DNA of 64,000 nucleotides. Source: an uncultured Lachnospiraceae bacterium. Its GTDB lineage: Bacteria; Bacillota; Clostridia; Lachnospirales; Lachnospiraceae. The notes beneath the pieces were generated by a model. That model worked only from the letters and a program-made list of their open reading frames with translations. It did not search any database and was not told the origin of the DNA. The translations under genes were made by a program, and so were the position numbers. Shown here piece after piece: positions 42,836 to 51,759 of this stretch. The DNA lies in NCBI GenBank assembly GCA_934899185.1, contig CAKXYI010000006.1, forward strand, positions 1-64,000, given 5' to 3'. How positions within the stretch are numbered: the first letter of the stretch is position 1; each line of letters opens with the position of its first letter.

Positions 42836-43258
42836 ATGATAGATCAAAATTGTGCATACTGCGTAGAGGGAGAACTGGTCGATGCGTTTGGCATCAAGAT
42901 CTGTGAACTTCCGACTTCCAAGGTATATTTATTTAAGGAGCAGAGCCATCCGGGCAGAGTGATCGTTGCCCACAAGAAGCATGTGAGCGAGTTGATCGAG
43001 TTGAGTCCGGAAGAAAGAGCCGCATACATGGAGGATATTGCCAAGGTAGCAAATGCCATGCATGAGATCTTCCATCCAAACAAGGTCAACTACGGTGCCT
43101 ATGGCGATACCGGACATCATTTGCATTTTCATCTGGTTCCGAAGTATGAAAATGAGTATGAGTGGGGCGGTGTATTTGCCATGAATCCACAGGTCAAGAC
43201 TTTAAGCGATGTAGAATATGCCGAGATGGTAGAAAAATATCGTAAAGCGCTTGCATAA
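42836..43258 (+). CDS. HIT-family nucleotide-binding protein
   Basis: This 140-residue histidine-triad protein has the motif HHLHFHLVPK near residue 99 with the alternating histidines, and a CAYC pair near the N-terminus that may bind zinc. HIT proteins hydrolyse nucleotide-phosphoramidates or dinucleotides. The frame is open far upstream, but ATG 42836 follows GAGGAG and matches the family start. Confidence 0.85.
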   Translation: MIDQNCAYCVEGELVDAFGIKICELPTSKVYLFKEQSHPGRVIVAHKKHVSELIELSPEERAAYMEDIAKVANAMHEIFHPNKVNYGAYGDTGHHLHFHLVPKYENEYEWGGVFAMNPQVKTLSDVEYAEMVEKYRKALA

Positions 43259-43378
43259 TTCCCTAAATATTTGATAAAAAAATCAAAAATTTAATAGTGA
43301 TGAGGGTCCTTCTTGTTTATAATGAGTATAAATTGCACAAGTCAGAATGTGCTCAGATCAACAGGGAGGACTTTTTTT

Positions 43379-45814
43379 ATGGAATTGATGGAATATGAAA
43401 AGAAACATACAGAGGCGGTCAAAGGCTCACTTGCCGAGTGTACCGTACTCTTGAAAAAAGATGGCAGATTTCCACTGGAAGCGGCAGGTAAGATCGCAGC
43501 CTTCGGTAGTGGTGTACGTCTGACCGTCAAAGGCGGAACCGGATCCGGCGAAGTCAATTCACACTATTCCGTGAATATCGAACAGGGGTTAGAACAGGCA
43601 GGTTTTGAGATCACGACCAAGGCATGGCTGAATGCTTATGATATCAAGCGTGCAGATGCAAAGAAGGATTTTATCAAACGCATGAAGGCAGAAGCCAAGG
43701 CGCATCATCAGAATGTCATGATGTATGCCATGGGCAAGGTCATGCCGGAACCAAATTATGATATTCCTTTGGAGGGACAAGGCGAAACTGCTATTTATGT
43801 GCTTTCCCGTATCTCCGGTGAAGGGAATGACCGACCGGTAGAAGAGGGAGAGATCAAGTTATCTGCCACAGAAAAGAGAGACATTTTAGCCCTCAATGAA
43901 AAGTATGATAAATTTATGCTGGTACTCAATGTCGGCGGTGTGGTCGATCTGTCCGATGTGACGGAGGTCAAGAATATCTTAGTCCTTTCACAACTCGGTG
44001 TAGACACCGGAACAGCCCTTGCAGACATTTTGCTTGGCAGACAGAATCCATCCGGTAAATTGGCAACGACCTGGGCTGCATGGGATCAGTATGCACCGAT
44101 GGATGACTTTGAGGATATCAACGATACCAGATACCAGGAAGGCATCTATGTCGGTTACCGCTATTTTGATTCCTTCCATAAAAAGGCACTCTTTCCGTTT
44201 GGTTATGGTTTGTCCTATACAGAGTTTGACCAACAATTGTCCGGTGTCAGTGCAGACGGCGAAAAGATCACGGTGCGCGCACAGGTGACCAACACAGGTC
44301 AGCGGGAAGGCAAGCAGGTGGTGCAGGTCTATGTATCGGCTCCGAGCGTAAAACTGGATAAGGCATATCAGGATCTATGTGGCTTTGCCAAGACTAAGGA
44401 ACTGGCACCGGGAGAGAGTCAGGAAGTAACTATTACCTTTGCCCTTTCTGATTTTGCTTCCTATGATGAGGCATCTGCTTCTTATATTTTGGAAGCCGGC
44501 AACTATATCGTGCGAATGGGTGTAAGCAGCAAGGATACGGCTCCGGTTGCTCTGCTTCGTCTGCAGGAAGACGTTACGACTCTGGTGGCAAAGAATGTCT
44601 TGGGAGATCCGGGCTTTACAGACCTGCGTGCAGAGGCTGGTCAGACAGAAAATATTCCGGCAGATATCTGTGTTATCACTTTAAGCGCAGACGATTTTAC
44701 GACAAAGCTGGTAGATTACGAACCAAAATATGAGATCTTGCCGGAAGTGGAGGCTCTTTCTATCGATGAGGCAGCCCTGATGAACATCGGCGGGCATGAT
44801 CCGAACAAGGGCGGATTGGCGTCCATCATTGGTAGCGCCGGATCACAGGTCTGTGGGGCAGCAGGTGAGACAACAACGCATGTCAAAGATTTTCCATCAC
44901 TTGTCATGGCAGACGGTCCTGCGGGACTGCGTCTGGCAAAAGAATATTATCGTGATGAAAAGGGCTTGCATGCAGTAGGACAGGCGGGTATCCCGGAAAG
45001 TTTTAAGGATTATATGTCAAAGCCGATGATGTTTATTATGAATCTTTTATCCGGTGGAAATAAGGGACCAAAACCGGGAACTGAGATCAAGACCCAGTAT
45101 TGCACAGCCATTCCGATCGGTACAGCCATTGCCCAGTCTTTCAATACAGATCTGGCAGAAAAATATGGCGATATCGTGGGCTATGAGATGGAAATGTTCG
45201 GCGTACATCTGTGGTTGGCTCCGGCACTCAATATCCACAGATCTATCCGTTGTGGACGAAACTTTGAGTACTATTCAGAGGATCCGCTTGTTTCCGGTTT
45301 GATGGCGGCAGGCATCACAAATGGAGTGCAAAAGCATACAGGATGCGGAACGACCATCAAGCATTATGCAGCAAACAATAAGGAATTGAATCGCTATTGT
45401 AACAATAGCCATGTGTCTGAGCGAGCCATGCGTGAGATCTATACCAAGGGCTTTGGCATTTGCGTGAAGAAGTCACAGCCGCATGCCGTGATGACTTCCT
45501 ACAACCTCTTAAATGGCGTACATACTGCAGAAAATCGCGGTCTGATCGAAGACATCTTACGCTGTGAGTATGGCTATGAAGGCATTGTCATGACAGACTG
45601 GGTCATCCAGATGGCAGCAGATAAAAAGTCAACCTACCGCAATTCTTTGGCAAGATTTGTGGCCGCTGCCGGTGGCGACCTCTTTATGCCGGGAGGAAAG
45701 AGCGATTACGAAGATCTAAAAAAGGGTATTCAGGAAGGCAATGTATCCGAGAAACAGGTACGGATCAATGCGACCAGAGTGCTGAAGATGGCAAGACAAT
45801 TAGCAGAAAGATAA
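43379..45814 (+). CDS. GH3 beta-glucosidase with swapped domain order
   Basis: This 811-residue family 3 glycoside hydrolase has its domains permuted. The C-terminal-type (alpha/beta sandwich) domain comes first (about 15-250: KDGRFPLEAAGKIAAFGSG, with VVDLSDVTEVKNILVLSQLG). It is followed by an Fn3-like domain (about 300-400) and then the catalytic TIM-barrel domain at 500-811 (FPSLVMADGPAGLRL, LAPALNIHRSIRCGRNFEYYSEDP). The nucleophile is D740 in GIVMTDW. The same inverted order is known from Ruminococcus albus and Butyrivibrio enzymes. It hydrolyses beta-glucosides; no signal peptide is seen, so it acts in the cytosol. ATG 43379 follows GGGAGGA. Confidence 0.88.
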   Translation: MELMEYEKKHTEAVKGSLAECTVLLKKDGRFPLEAAGKIAAFGSGVRLTVKGGTGSGEVNSHYSVNIEQGLEQAGFEITTKAWLNAYDIKRADAKKDFIKRMKAEAKAHHQNVMMYAMGKVMPEPNYDIPLEGQGETAIYVLSRISGEGNDRPVEEGEIKLSATEKRDILALNEKYDKFMLVLNVGGVVDLSDVTEVKNILVLSQLGVDTGTALADILLGRQNPSGKLATTWAAWDQYAPMDDFEDINDTRYQEGIYVGYRYFDSFHKKALFPFGYGLSYTEFDQQLSGVSADGEKITVRAQVTNTGQREGKQVVQVYVSAPSVKLDKAYQDLCGFAKTKELAPGESQEVTITFALSDFASYDEASASYILEAGNYIVRMGVSSKDTAPVALLRLQEDVTTLVAKNVLGDPGFTDLRAEAGQTENIPADICVITLSADDFTTKLVDYEPKYEILPEVEALSIDEAALMNIGGHDPNKGGLASIIGSAGSQVCGAAGETTTHVKDFPSLVMADGPAGLRLAKEYYRDEKGLHAVGQAGIPESFKDYMSKPMMFIMNLLSGGNKGPKPGTEIKTQYCTAIPIGTAIAQSFNTDLAEKYGDIVGYEMEMFGVHLWLAPALNIHRSIRCGRNFEYYSEDPLVSGLMAAGITNGVQKHTGCGTTIKHYAANNKELNRYCNNSHVSERAMREIYTKGFGICVKKSQPHAVMTSYNLLNGVHTAENRGLIEDILRCEYGYEGIVMTDWVIQMAADKKSTYRNSLARFVAAAGGDLFMPGGKSDYEDLKKGIQEGNVSEKQVRINATRVLKMARQLAER

Positions 45815-45828
45815 TCATAAAAAAAGAT

Positions 45829-45869
45829 GGGATCCTGTGGCTGGAAGATCAGTCACAGGATCCCTTTTT
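45829..45869 (+). terminator. Rho-independent terminator
   Basis: A perfect 11-bp stem GGGATCCTGTG/CACAGGATCCC (45829-45839 with 45854-45864) plus TTTTT. Confidence 0.85.
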
Positions 45870-45883
45870 GTATGGAAGTGATT

Positions 45884-47308
45884 TTATTGGATCTCTCCCT
45901 TTTTATGACGTTCAAAGAATTTCTTTGTCTCGGCAACAACCACACCGTTTAAGGCGAAGAGCGCGATCATATTTGGCAGAGCCATCAGACCGTTAAAAAT
46001 ATCTGCAATTGTCCAGACAGCGCTGACGGTCATATACGGTCCGATAAAGACTGCAAAGATATATACCCAGCGGAAGACTTTGACAGCCTTCATGTTGCCG
46101 CCGGTCAGATATTCCAGACAGCGTTCACTATAGTAATCCCAACCTAAAATGGTCGTAAAGGCAAAGAATACCAGGCAAAGCATAAGGATAAAGGAAGAAA
46201 TCTCTGCCGGGAAAGGAAGCCCCTGCTGGAAAGCGTAGGTCGTCACGGTAACACCTTCCAGACCGTCTACCTGCCATGCACCAGTCAGGACGATGGAAAG
46301 TCCGGTCAAGGTACAGATCACGATGGTATCGATAAAGGTACCGGTCATGCTGACAAGTCCCTGACGTACCGGTTCTTTTGTCTTTGCGGCAGCAGCGGCG
46401 ATCGGCGCACTACCAAGTCCGGCTTCGTTGGAAAAGATACCGCGGGCAACACCCTTTTGCATGGCAACCAGCATAGAACCGACGATACCACCGGTGACGG
46501 CTTTGGGATCAAAGGCTGCAACGACAATGGTCTTAAAGGCTACCGGAACTTCTGAAATATTGCAGACAACAAGGATTAGCACAAATACAACATAGATGAT
46601 CGCCATAAAAGGAACGATGATCTGGCTGACATTTGCGATTCTCTTGACACCGCCGATCAATACAGCGGCAACACAAAAGGCAAGTATCAAAGAGGCAATA
46701 ACGACCGCCCAGGAATATTCGCCCAGGAAAGGTAAGATCTTGACCGTGTGTGCATCGGTTGGGTCAAAGAAATTATGTACGGCAGAGGAGATGCCGTTTA
46801 CCTGACTGAAAGTTCCGATACCAAACAGACCGACGCATACGCCAAAGAAAGCAAACAACTTGGCAAGCCAGGTCCATTTTTTACCCATGCCCTGTTCAAT
46901 ATAGTAGAAAGGTCCGCCCAGACTGTGTCCATCCGGGGCAACCACACGGTATTTGACGGCAAGCAAGCCTTCGGAATATTTGGTAGCCATACCAAAGAAG
47001 GCGGCAACGATCATCCAGAAGAGTGCTCCGGGACCACCGGCGCAGACGGCAGTTGCGACACCCACGATATTACCGGTGCCGATGGTAGCGCTTAAGGCAG
47101 TACAAAGTGCCGAGAAACTGGAAATCTCGCCATGTCCTTCTTCCTCGTTTTTGACCATCCATTTGAGTGCCAGTGGGAGTTTGCGGATCTGCAAGAGCCC
47201 AAGCCGGATGGTAAGGAGGAGTCCGCCAGACAGGATCAGCACCATGAGGGGAACGCCCCATACAAAATCATCGACTGCTGTTAAAAAATCATTGATAAAG
47301 TTCCACAT
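45884..47308 (-). CDS. Sodium:alanine/glycine symporter (AGCS family)
   Basis: This is a 474-residue membrane transporter. About eleven helices and the family signatures are visible: FSALCTALSATIGTGNIVGVATAV near the N-terminus, GGPGALFWMIVAAFFGMATKYSEGLLAVKYR in the second block, and GIFSNEAGLGSAPIAAAAAKTKEPVRQGLVSM. AGCS proteins carry alanine or glycine with Na+. A tandem glycine riboswitch stands upstream on the same strand, which points to glycine as a regulator and probably a substrate. I chose ATG 47308, preceded by AGAGGT. Confidence 0.88.
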   Translation of the reverse strand: MWNFINDFLTAVDDFVWGVPLMVLILSGGLLLTIRLGLLQIRKLPLALKWMVKNEEEGHGEISSFSALCTALSATIGTGNIVGVATAVCAGGPGALFWMIVAAFFGMATKYSEGLLAVKYRVVAPDGHSLGGPFYYIEQGMGKKWTWLAKLFAFFGVCVGLFGIGTFSQVNGISSAVHNFFDPTDAHTVKILPFLGEYSWAVVIASLILAFCVAAVLIGGVKRIANVSQIIVPFMAIIYVVFVLILVVCNISEVPVAFKTIVVAAFDPKAVTGGIVGSMLVAMQKGVARGIFSNEAGLGSAPIAAAAAKTKEPVRQGLVSMTGTFIDTIVICTLTGLSIVLTGAWQVDGLEGVTVTTYAFQQGLPFPAEISSFILMLCLVFFAFTTILGWDYYSERCLEYLTGGNMKAVKVFRWVYIFAVFIGPYMTVSAVWTIADIFNGLMALPNMIALFALNGVVVAETKKFFERHKKGEIQ

Positions 47309-47385
47309 TTTTTCATACCTCTTTCGTTTTAATAAGGGATGCAAAATTCTTGTGGAGAGATTGGAAAGAAAATAGAAAGATTGAT

Positions 47386-47570
47386 ATCTTCTCTGTCCAT
47401 TTGCCTGAGAGATTCCTGCGTATCAAGACATACGCATCTTGCACCTTCGGCCCCCGGCTCATTCTGTCCGGGTGTCTCCAGAGAGTCGATCCATTTGCAG
47501 TTGCACCGGTGTGGCCGGCACCTGAGAGTGTTACTCCTTCGGTAGACACCAAGGTCGTTTTCCTGCAAAC
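47386..47570 (-). ncRNA. Tandem glycine riboswitch
   Basis: The minus strand holds two glycine aptamer modules. The leader begins with GTGTCTACCGAAGGAGTAA, then CTCTCAGGTGCC, and after a linker AAATGGATCGACTCTCTGGAG closes the first aptamer. The second shows GGGGGCCGAAGGTGCAA, CTCTCAGGCAAA and TGGACAGAG (47391-47399). These CTCTCAGG-AAA-GGACAGAG blocks are the hallmark of the gcvT/glycine element. No convincing terminator stem is seen after it. Glycine binding should set the expression of the symporter. Confidence 0.85.
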
Positions 47571-47597
47571 TTCATCTCGAAAATTGCTCCAATCAAT

Positions 47598-47626
47598 ACT
47601 ATATAGGTTCTTTCTATGGATTTCAA
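47598..47626 (-). promoter_or_regulatory. Promoter of the glycine riboswitch transcript
   Basis: Minus strand: -35 TTGAAA (47621-47626), 17-bp spacer, -10 TATAGT (47598-47603). Confidence 0.6.
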
Positions 47627-47669
47627 TAGTTTACATATAATTTAATAAGATAAAGTGAGAAAGTGTAAA

Positions 47670-47685
47670 GTTAGCAAAGACTAAC
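47670..47685 (+). promoter_or_regulatory. GTTAG-N6-CTAAC operator, third copy
   Basis: GTTAGCAAAGACTAAC matches the box at 270-285 in 14 of 16 bases. It ends 8 bp before the -35 of the HMA gene promoter. By analogy with the copies at 242-257 and 270-285, a metal-type regulator is expected to bind here. Confidence 0.65.
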
Positions 47686-47693
47686 AAAAAGGC

Positions 47694-47751
47694 TTGACAG
47701 GAGAAAAAAGCAGGCGTATATATAAGATGTAGATACCCGATGGGGGTATAT
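47694..47751 (+). promoter_or_regulatory. Promoter with CsoR-like operator before the HMA gene
   Basis: -35 TTGACA (47694-47699), 17-bp spacer, -10 TATATA (47717-47722). GATACCCGATGGGGGTATAT (47732-47751) is the same type of palindrome as the CsoR box at 22556-22576, here placed downstream of the -10. Confidence 0.75.
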
Positions 47752-47774
47752 GAAAGAAAGGAGAAAACGAAATT

Positions 47775-48029
47775 ATGATACAGACAACCTTAAAGATCGA
47801 TGGGATGATGTGTGGTATGTGTGAGGCGCATATGAATGATGTCGTGCGTAAGAACTGCCAGATCAAAAAGGTCACATCCTCCGCAAAGGACGGCGAGACC
47901 GTGGTTATCAGCGAGAATGAATTGGATATCCCGTGGCTGAAAAAGGAGATCAAAGCCATCGGCTATGAACTGGTTTCTTATGAGAGCAAGCCATACGAAA
48001 AGAAGGGATTGTTTGGCTTTTTAAAATAA
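47775..48029 (+). CDS. HMA-domain heavy-metal-binding protein
   Basis: This 84-residue protein has one HMA (ferredoxin-like) domain with GMMCGMCEAHM (Cys-x-x-Cys metal site at about 12-15) and a basic C-terminal tail (KPYEKKGLFGFLK). It resembles copper chaperones such as CopZ, but the surrounding residues differ from the CopZ-like domain of copA. Two operators lie in its promoter (GTTAG box and CsoR-like box), so expression should follow copper and perhaps a second metal (inference). The P-type ATPase gene 98 bp downstream may belong with it. Confidence 0.78.
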   Translation: MIQTTLKIDGMMCGMCEAHMNDVVRKNCQIKKVTSSAKDGETVVISENELDIPWLKKEIKAIGYELVSYESKPYEKKGLFGFLK

Positions 48030-48127
48030 AGAAAATTTAAGAAAATGTTTATGGAATTTTTATTGCGAAATAAGGTGCCATGCTTTATGCTGATGGTAAG
48101 AAATGGCAGTGAGGAGCGTGGCACTTT

Positions 48128-50506
48128 ATGACAAGATTCCCTGAGGGCAAAGAGACGGAGACCGAGATCAGAGGTCTTTGTGCAGCAGAAGTAGAAGAAA
48201 GGATCCGACAGGGAAAGGACAATCGTGCGGATGTGGGTACGGGACTGACGACCGCAGAGATCATACGCTCGAATACATTTACTTATTTCAACTTTATCTT
48301 TCTCGTTATTACGATTCTTTTATGTCTGGTGGGATCTTTCCGCAATCTGACTTTTTTACCGATCATCATTGCAAATACCCTGATTGGCATTATTCAGGAG
48401 ATCCGTGCCAAGCGTACCTTGGAAAAGATGAGCATCTTAAACGCTCCGCATGCGATCGTGGTACGCGATGGCAGTCAAAAGAAGGTCGCTTCGGAAGAAC
48501 TGGTTCAAGATGATGTGATCCTCTTGCGGGCAGGCGACCAGATCTGTGGGGATGCCAGCGTGATCTCCGGTGAGATCGCGGTCAATGAATCCCTTTTGAC
48601 GGGCGAATCCGATGAGATCAAAAAAACGCAGGGAGCCGAACTTTTATCCGGCAGTTTTGTGGTGTCCGGTCAGTGCTATGCAAGGCTGACCCATGTAGGA
48701 ATGGATTCTTATATATCCAAGTTGTCACTGGAAGCCAAGTCCATGGAGCGTACGGAGCAGTCCGAGATGATCCGATCCATCAATCAACTGGTCAAGTGGG
48801 TGGGTCTTGCCATTATACCGATCGGTATGATCTTATTCTGGCAGAGTTATTTCTATAATGACGAAACGATCGCCCGCAGTGTGACGGCAGCCGTGGCGGC
48901 AGTCATTGGCATGATACCGGAGGGACTCTATCTTCTGGCAACGATAGCACTGGCACTGGGGACGATCCGGCTGGCGACCAAAAAGGTGCTTTTGCACGAT
49001 ATGAAAAGTATTGAGACCCTATCGCGGGTCGATGTTCTCTGTGTGGATAAGACGGGAACGATCACAGAGCCGGGTATGCAGGTTTCCCATATTTTGTGGC
49101 GCAGACAGATCATGGAAGAAAGTGGGGCAGAAGCTGCCAAGGGTCTATGGGATCGGGCGACCTTACAGGGGCTGCTGGCAGATTATGTCTATGCCTCCAC
49201 AGATAACAATGCAACCATGGATGCGCTGCGGGCAGCCATGGACAAGATGACGGGAGTGGGAGCAGGCAGACGCAAACCGTCCCATATTGAGGATTTTTCG
49301 TCAGCAAATAAATATGGCAGTATGACATTTCCAGATGGCAGATATTTTCTTGGCGCACCGGAATTCATTATGAAAGATTCCTATGATACGATCGCAGAGG
49401 AGATCACCCCTTATGTGCAAAAGGGCTACCGTGTCCTCCTATTTGCAAGGCAGGAAGCGGACGGCATTTTGCCACTGGGCTATGTGACTTTGTCCAATCC
49501 CATCCGTGCCAATGCCAAGGAAACTTTTTCTTATTTTAAAGAGCAGGATGTGGCGATCCGCGTGATCTCGGGAGATAATCCACAGACCGTATCTGAGGTC
49601 GCAAGGCGTGCCGGTATTGAGGGCGCAGAGAATTACGTTGATGCGACGATGCTGGATAGTAAGGCAAAGATAAGGGATGCCGTAGAACGTTATACCGTCT
49701 TTGGCAGGGTAACGCCAAAGCAGAAGCAGTTGATCGTCAAAGCCTTGCAGGAGGCAGGACATACCGTTGCCATGACAGGCGATGGTGTCAACGACATCTT
49801 GGCAATGAAAGATGCAGATTGCAGTGTGGCAATGGCATCCGGCAGCGAGGCATGCGCGCAGGCGGCACAGGTCGTCCTTTTGGATTCGGATTTTGCCAAA
49901 ATGCCGGAGGTCGTATATGAGGGCAGACAGGTCGTCAATAATGTAGGTCGTTCCGCCAGCCTTTTTTTGGTAAAGAATATATTCTCGCTTTTGATGTCGG
50001 TATTTTCGGCGGTCTTTATGATTACTTATCCATTGGAGCCGTCACAGATCTCCTTGATCAGTATGTTTACGATCGGTATTCCGGGATTTTTGCTGGCATT
50101 GGAGCCAAACCGCGAACGGATCAAGGGACATTTTATGCGCGGCGTCTTAGTGCGGGCACTTCCGGCAGGACTTACGGATGTTCTGGCAGTCGGTGCGCTG
50201 GTGATCTGCGGGCAGGTCTTTTCCCTTCCGGCGGAAGATATTGCGACAGCGGCGACCCTGCTTTTATGCGTGGTCGGTTTTATGATCCTGATCAAGATAT
50301 CCAAACCGATGAGCGGCATCAAATACGCCATTGTGATCGGCAATATCGCGGGTTTGATCTTTGCAGGAATCTTTTGCCATCAGTTGTTTGCCTTAAGTGC
50401 TATGTCAAAAGTCTGCATTCTTCTTATGGTCGTCTTTGCTTTTGCGGCAGAGTCCCTTTTACGTTATCTGTCACTCTTGGTTGAAAAAATTGACTGTAAA
50501 TTTTAG
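48128..50506 (+). CDS. CtpE-like P-type cation ATPase
   Basis: This is a 792-residue P-type ATPase without an N-terminal HMA domain. Motifs are LLTGES (actuator), D307 in DKTGT (phosphorylation), MTGDGVNDILAMKDADCSVAM (hinge), and IGMIPEGLYLLATIALA in the fourth helix in place of the CPC of copper pumps. The PEGL motif is that of P2-like/CtpE-type pumps, for which Ca2+ has been reported in mycobacteria. It cannot be a P1B copper pump, so its pairing with an HMA gene is puzzling. About ten membrane helices are visible. A GAGGAGC site precedes ATG 48128. Confidence 0.82.
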   Translation: MTRFPEGKETETEIRGLCAAEVEERIRQGKDNRADVGTGLTTAEIIRSNTFTYFNFIFLVITILLCLVGSFRNLTFLPIIIANTLIGIIQEIRAKRTLEKMSILNAPHAIVVRDGSQKKVASEELVQDDVILLRAGDQICGDASVISGEIAVNESLLTGESDEIKKTQGAELLSGSFVVSGQCYARLTHVGMDSYISKLSLEAKSMERTEQSEMIRSINQLVKWVGLAIIPIGMILFWQSYFYNDETIARSVTAAVAAVIGMIPEGLYLLATIALALGTIRLATKKVLLHDMKSIETLSRVDVLCVDKTGTITEPGMQVSHILWRRQIMEESGAEAAKGLWDRATLQGLLADYVYASTDNNATMDALRAAMDKMTGVGAGRRKPSHIEDFSSANKYGSMTFPDGRYFLGAPEFIMKDSYDTIAEEITPYVQKGYRVLLFARQEADGILPLGYVTLSNPIRANAKETFSYFKEQDVAIRVISGDNPQTVSEVARRAGIEGAENYVDATMLDSKAKIRDAVERYTVFGRVTPKQKQLIVKALQEAGHTVAMTGDGVNDILAMKDADCSVAMASGSEACAQAAQVVLLDSDFAKMPEVVYEGRQVVNNVGRSASLFLVKNIFSLLMSVFSAVFMITYPLEPSQISLISMFTIGIPGFLLALEPNRERIKGHFMRGVLVRALPAGLTDVLAVGALVICGQVFSLPAEDIATAATLLLCVVGFMILIKISKPMSGIKYAIVIGNIAGLIFAGIFCHQLFALSAMSKVCILLMVVFAFAAESLLRYLSLLVEKIDCKF

Positions 50507-50518
50507 GTGTTATATAAT
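50490..50518 (+). promoter_or_regulatory. Promoter of the thioredoxin gene
   Basis: -35 TTGACT (50490-50495), 17-bp spacer, -10 TATAAT (50513-50518), overlapping the end of the ATPase gene. Two small hairpins follow in the leader (ATGTTC/GAACAT at 50521-50540 and TGCCC/GGGCA at about 50553-50567). Confidence 0.7.
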
Positions 50519-50587
50519 ATATGTTCATTCAATGGAACATAATAAAATGTAAGTGCCCGTAAAGGGCAGGAAAGGCAGGAATTTATT

Positions 50588-50896
50588 ATGGTGAAAAAGA
50601 TTACAAATAATGATATGACAGAGGTTTTGGCAGAAAAGGTTGCACTGGTCGACTTCTCCGCAACATGGTGCGGACCATGTCAGATGCTGGCGCCGGTTGT
50701 GGATGCTTTGGCAGAGGAGATGGCAGGACAGGTCGCTGTCTATAATGTAGATGTAGACGCCAACTCGGATCTTGCTATGCGGTATAGAGTGATGAGCGTT
50801 CCGTCTTTGCTCCTTTTCAAGGATGGACAGCTGGCAGGACAGACTGTGGGCTATCAGAGCGCGGATGAAATCAAGGCATTTATTGCAAACAACTAG
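50588..50896 (+). CDS. trxA: Thioredoxin
   Basis: This 102-residue thioredoxin has the active site WCGPC (W27, C28, C31) and the conserved cis-Pro region VPSLLLFKDGQ with a typical alpha/beta fold. It reduces protein disulfides in the cytosol. A membrane protein gene follows 14 bp later and may be co-transcribed. Confidence 0.93.
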   Translation: MVKKITNNDMTEVLAEKVALVDFSATWCGPCQMLAPVVDALAEEMAGQVAVYNVDVDANSDLAMRYRVMSVPSLLLFKDGQLAGQTVGYQSADEIKAFIANN

Positions 50897-50910
50897 GAGG
50901 TATGACCCTT

Positions 50911-51492
50911 ATGATGGATAAATTAAAAAGTATTAAGATCGATGTGACATTAGCAGCAGTGCTCAGCGTGGTACTGGGGGTACTGCTCGTTATATGGCCG
51001 GCAACCGTGATCACGGTCTTGGCACGCGTGATCGCTATTATCCTTATGGTGTCGGGGATTGTTTCTCTGATACCGCGTCTGATAGATGAGGTCAAGTCTT
51101 ATACCTCGATCATTGTTTCCCTACTTATCACACTGATCGGGCTTTGGATGTTCTTAAGCCCACAGGCAGTTGCATCCATCATCCCGATTGCAATTGGTGT
51201 TCTTTTGGTGGTACATGGTGTGCAGGATCTTTCTCTCGCCTTTGAGGGTAAAAAGACCAAGGCGCACAACTGGTGGAGTATTCTTTTGATGGCGATCTTA
51301 AATATCGTTTTAGGCGTGCTTTGCATCTGTAATGCTTTTGGCTTGGTCAAATTAGGCATGATCCTGATCGGTATCATGCTGATCTACGATGGCGTATCTG
51401 ATATGTTCATCGTACATAAGGTCAACAAGGCATCCAAGGAATTTGTGGACTCTACCATCCTTCACGAAGAAAATCTGGATGACTACATGTAA
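50911..51492 (+). CDS. DUF308 (HdeD-like) membrane protein
   Basis: This 193-residue protein has six hydrophobic helices arranged as three pairs, as in the HdeD/DUF308 family: GVLLVIWPATVITVLARVIAIILMVSGI, then GLWMFLSPQAVASIIPIAIGVLLVVHGV, then GVLCICNAFGLVKLGMILIGIMLIYDGVSD. I chose ATG 50911, 10 bp after AGGAGG; the ATG at 50902 is too close. The function is unknown; family members are linked to acid or stress resistance. It follows trxA closely. Confidence 0.78.
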   Translation: MMDKLKSIKIDVTLAAVLSVVLGVLLVIWPATVITVLARVIAIILMVSGIVSLIPRLIDEVKSYTSIIVSLLITLIGLWMFLSPQAVASIIPIAIGVLLVVHGVQDLSLAFEGKKTKAHNWWSILLMAILNIVLGVLCICNAFGLVKLGMILIGIMLIYDGVSDMFIVHKVNKASKEFVDSTILHEENLDDYM

Positions 51493-51537
51493 GATAGGAA
51501 AGTTGGCGAAATATTTATGAGACAGATGGAGTTTAAG

Positions 51538-51747
51538 ATGGAAAGGCAGAATCTGGTTGAAGTAGGACAGACTCTCTCGGTGACAGAAAGCAAACTCCCG
51601 AATTCCTACTACTATACGCTGGAACATGCCTATGCCATGTCCGGCAACTATACAACCTTGGAGCGTTTGAAATCGCGTCAGGGTAAAGTCGTGGATATAA
51701 AAGAAACGCCAAAAGGCTTTTTTGTAACCATGGAATTTGACGAATAA
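51538..51747 (+). CDS. Small hypothetical protein
   Basis: This 69-residue soluble protein has no hydrophobic segment. It contains a pattern of beta-prone stretches (VTESKLPNSYYYTLEHAYAM; TTLERLKSRQGKVVDIKETPKGFFVTMEFDE). I favour ATG 51538 because GGAG precedes it at 6 bp; ATG 51517 (7 residues longer) is possible. It sits 12 bp before the HD-GYP gene and is probably in its operon. I do not recognise the family. Confidence 0.65.
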   Translation: MERQNLVEVGQTLSVTESKLPNSYYYTLEHAYAMSGNYTTLERLKSRQGKVVDIKETPKGFFVTMEFDE

Positions 51748-51759
51748 AGAGGTAAGATA

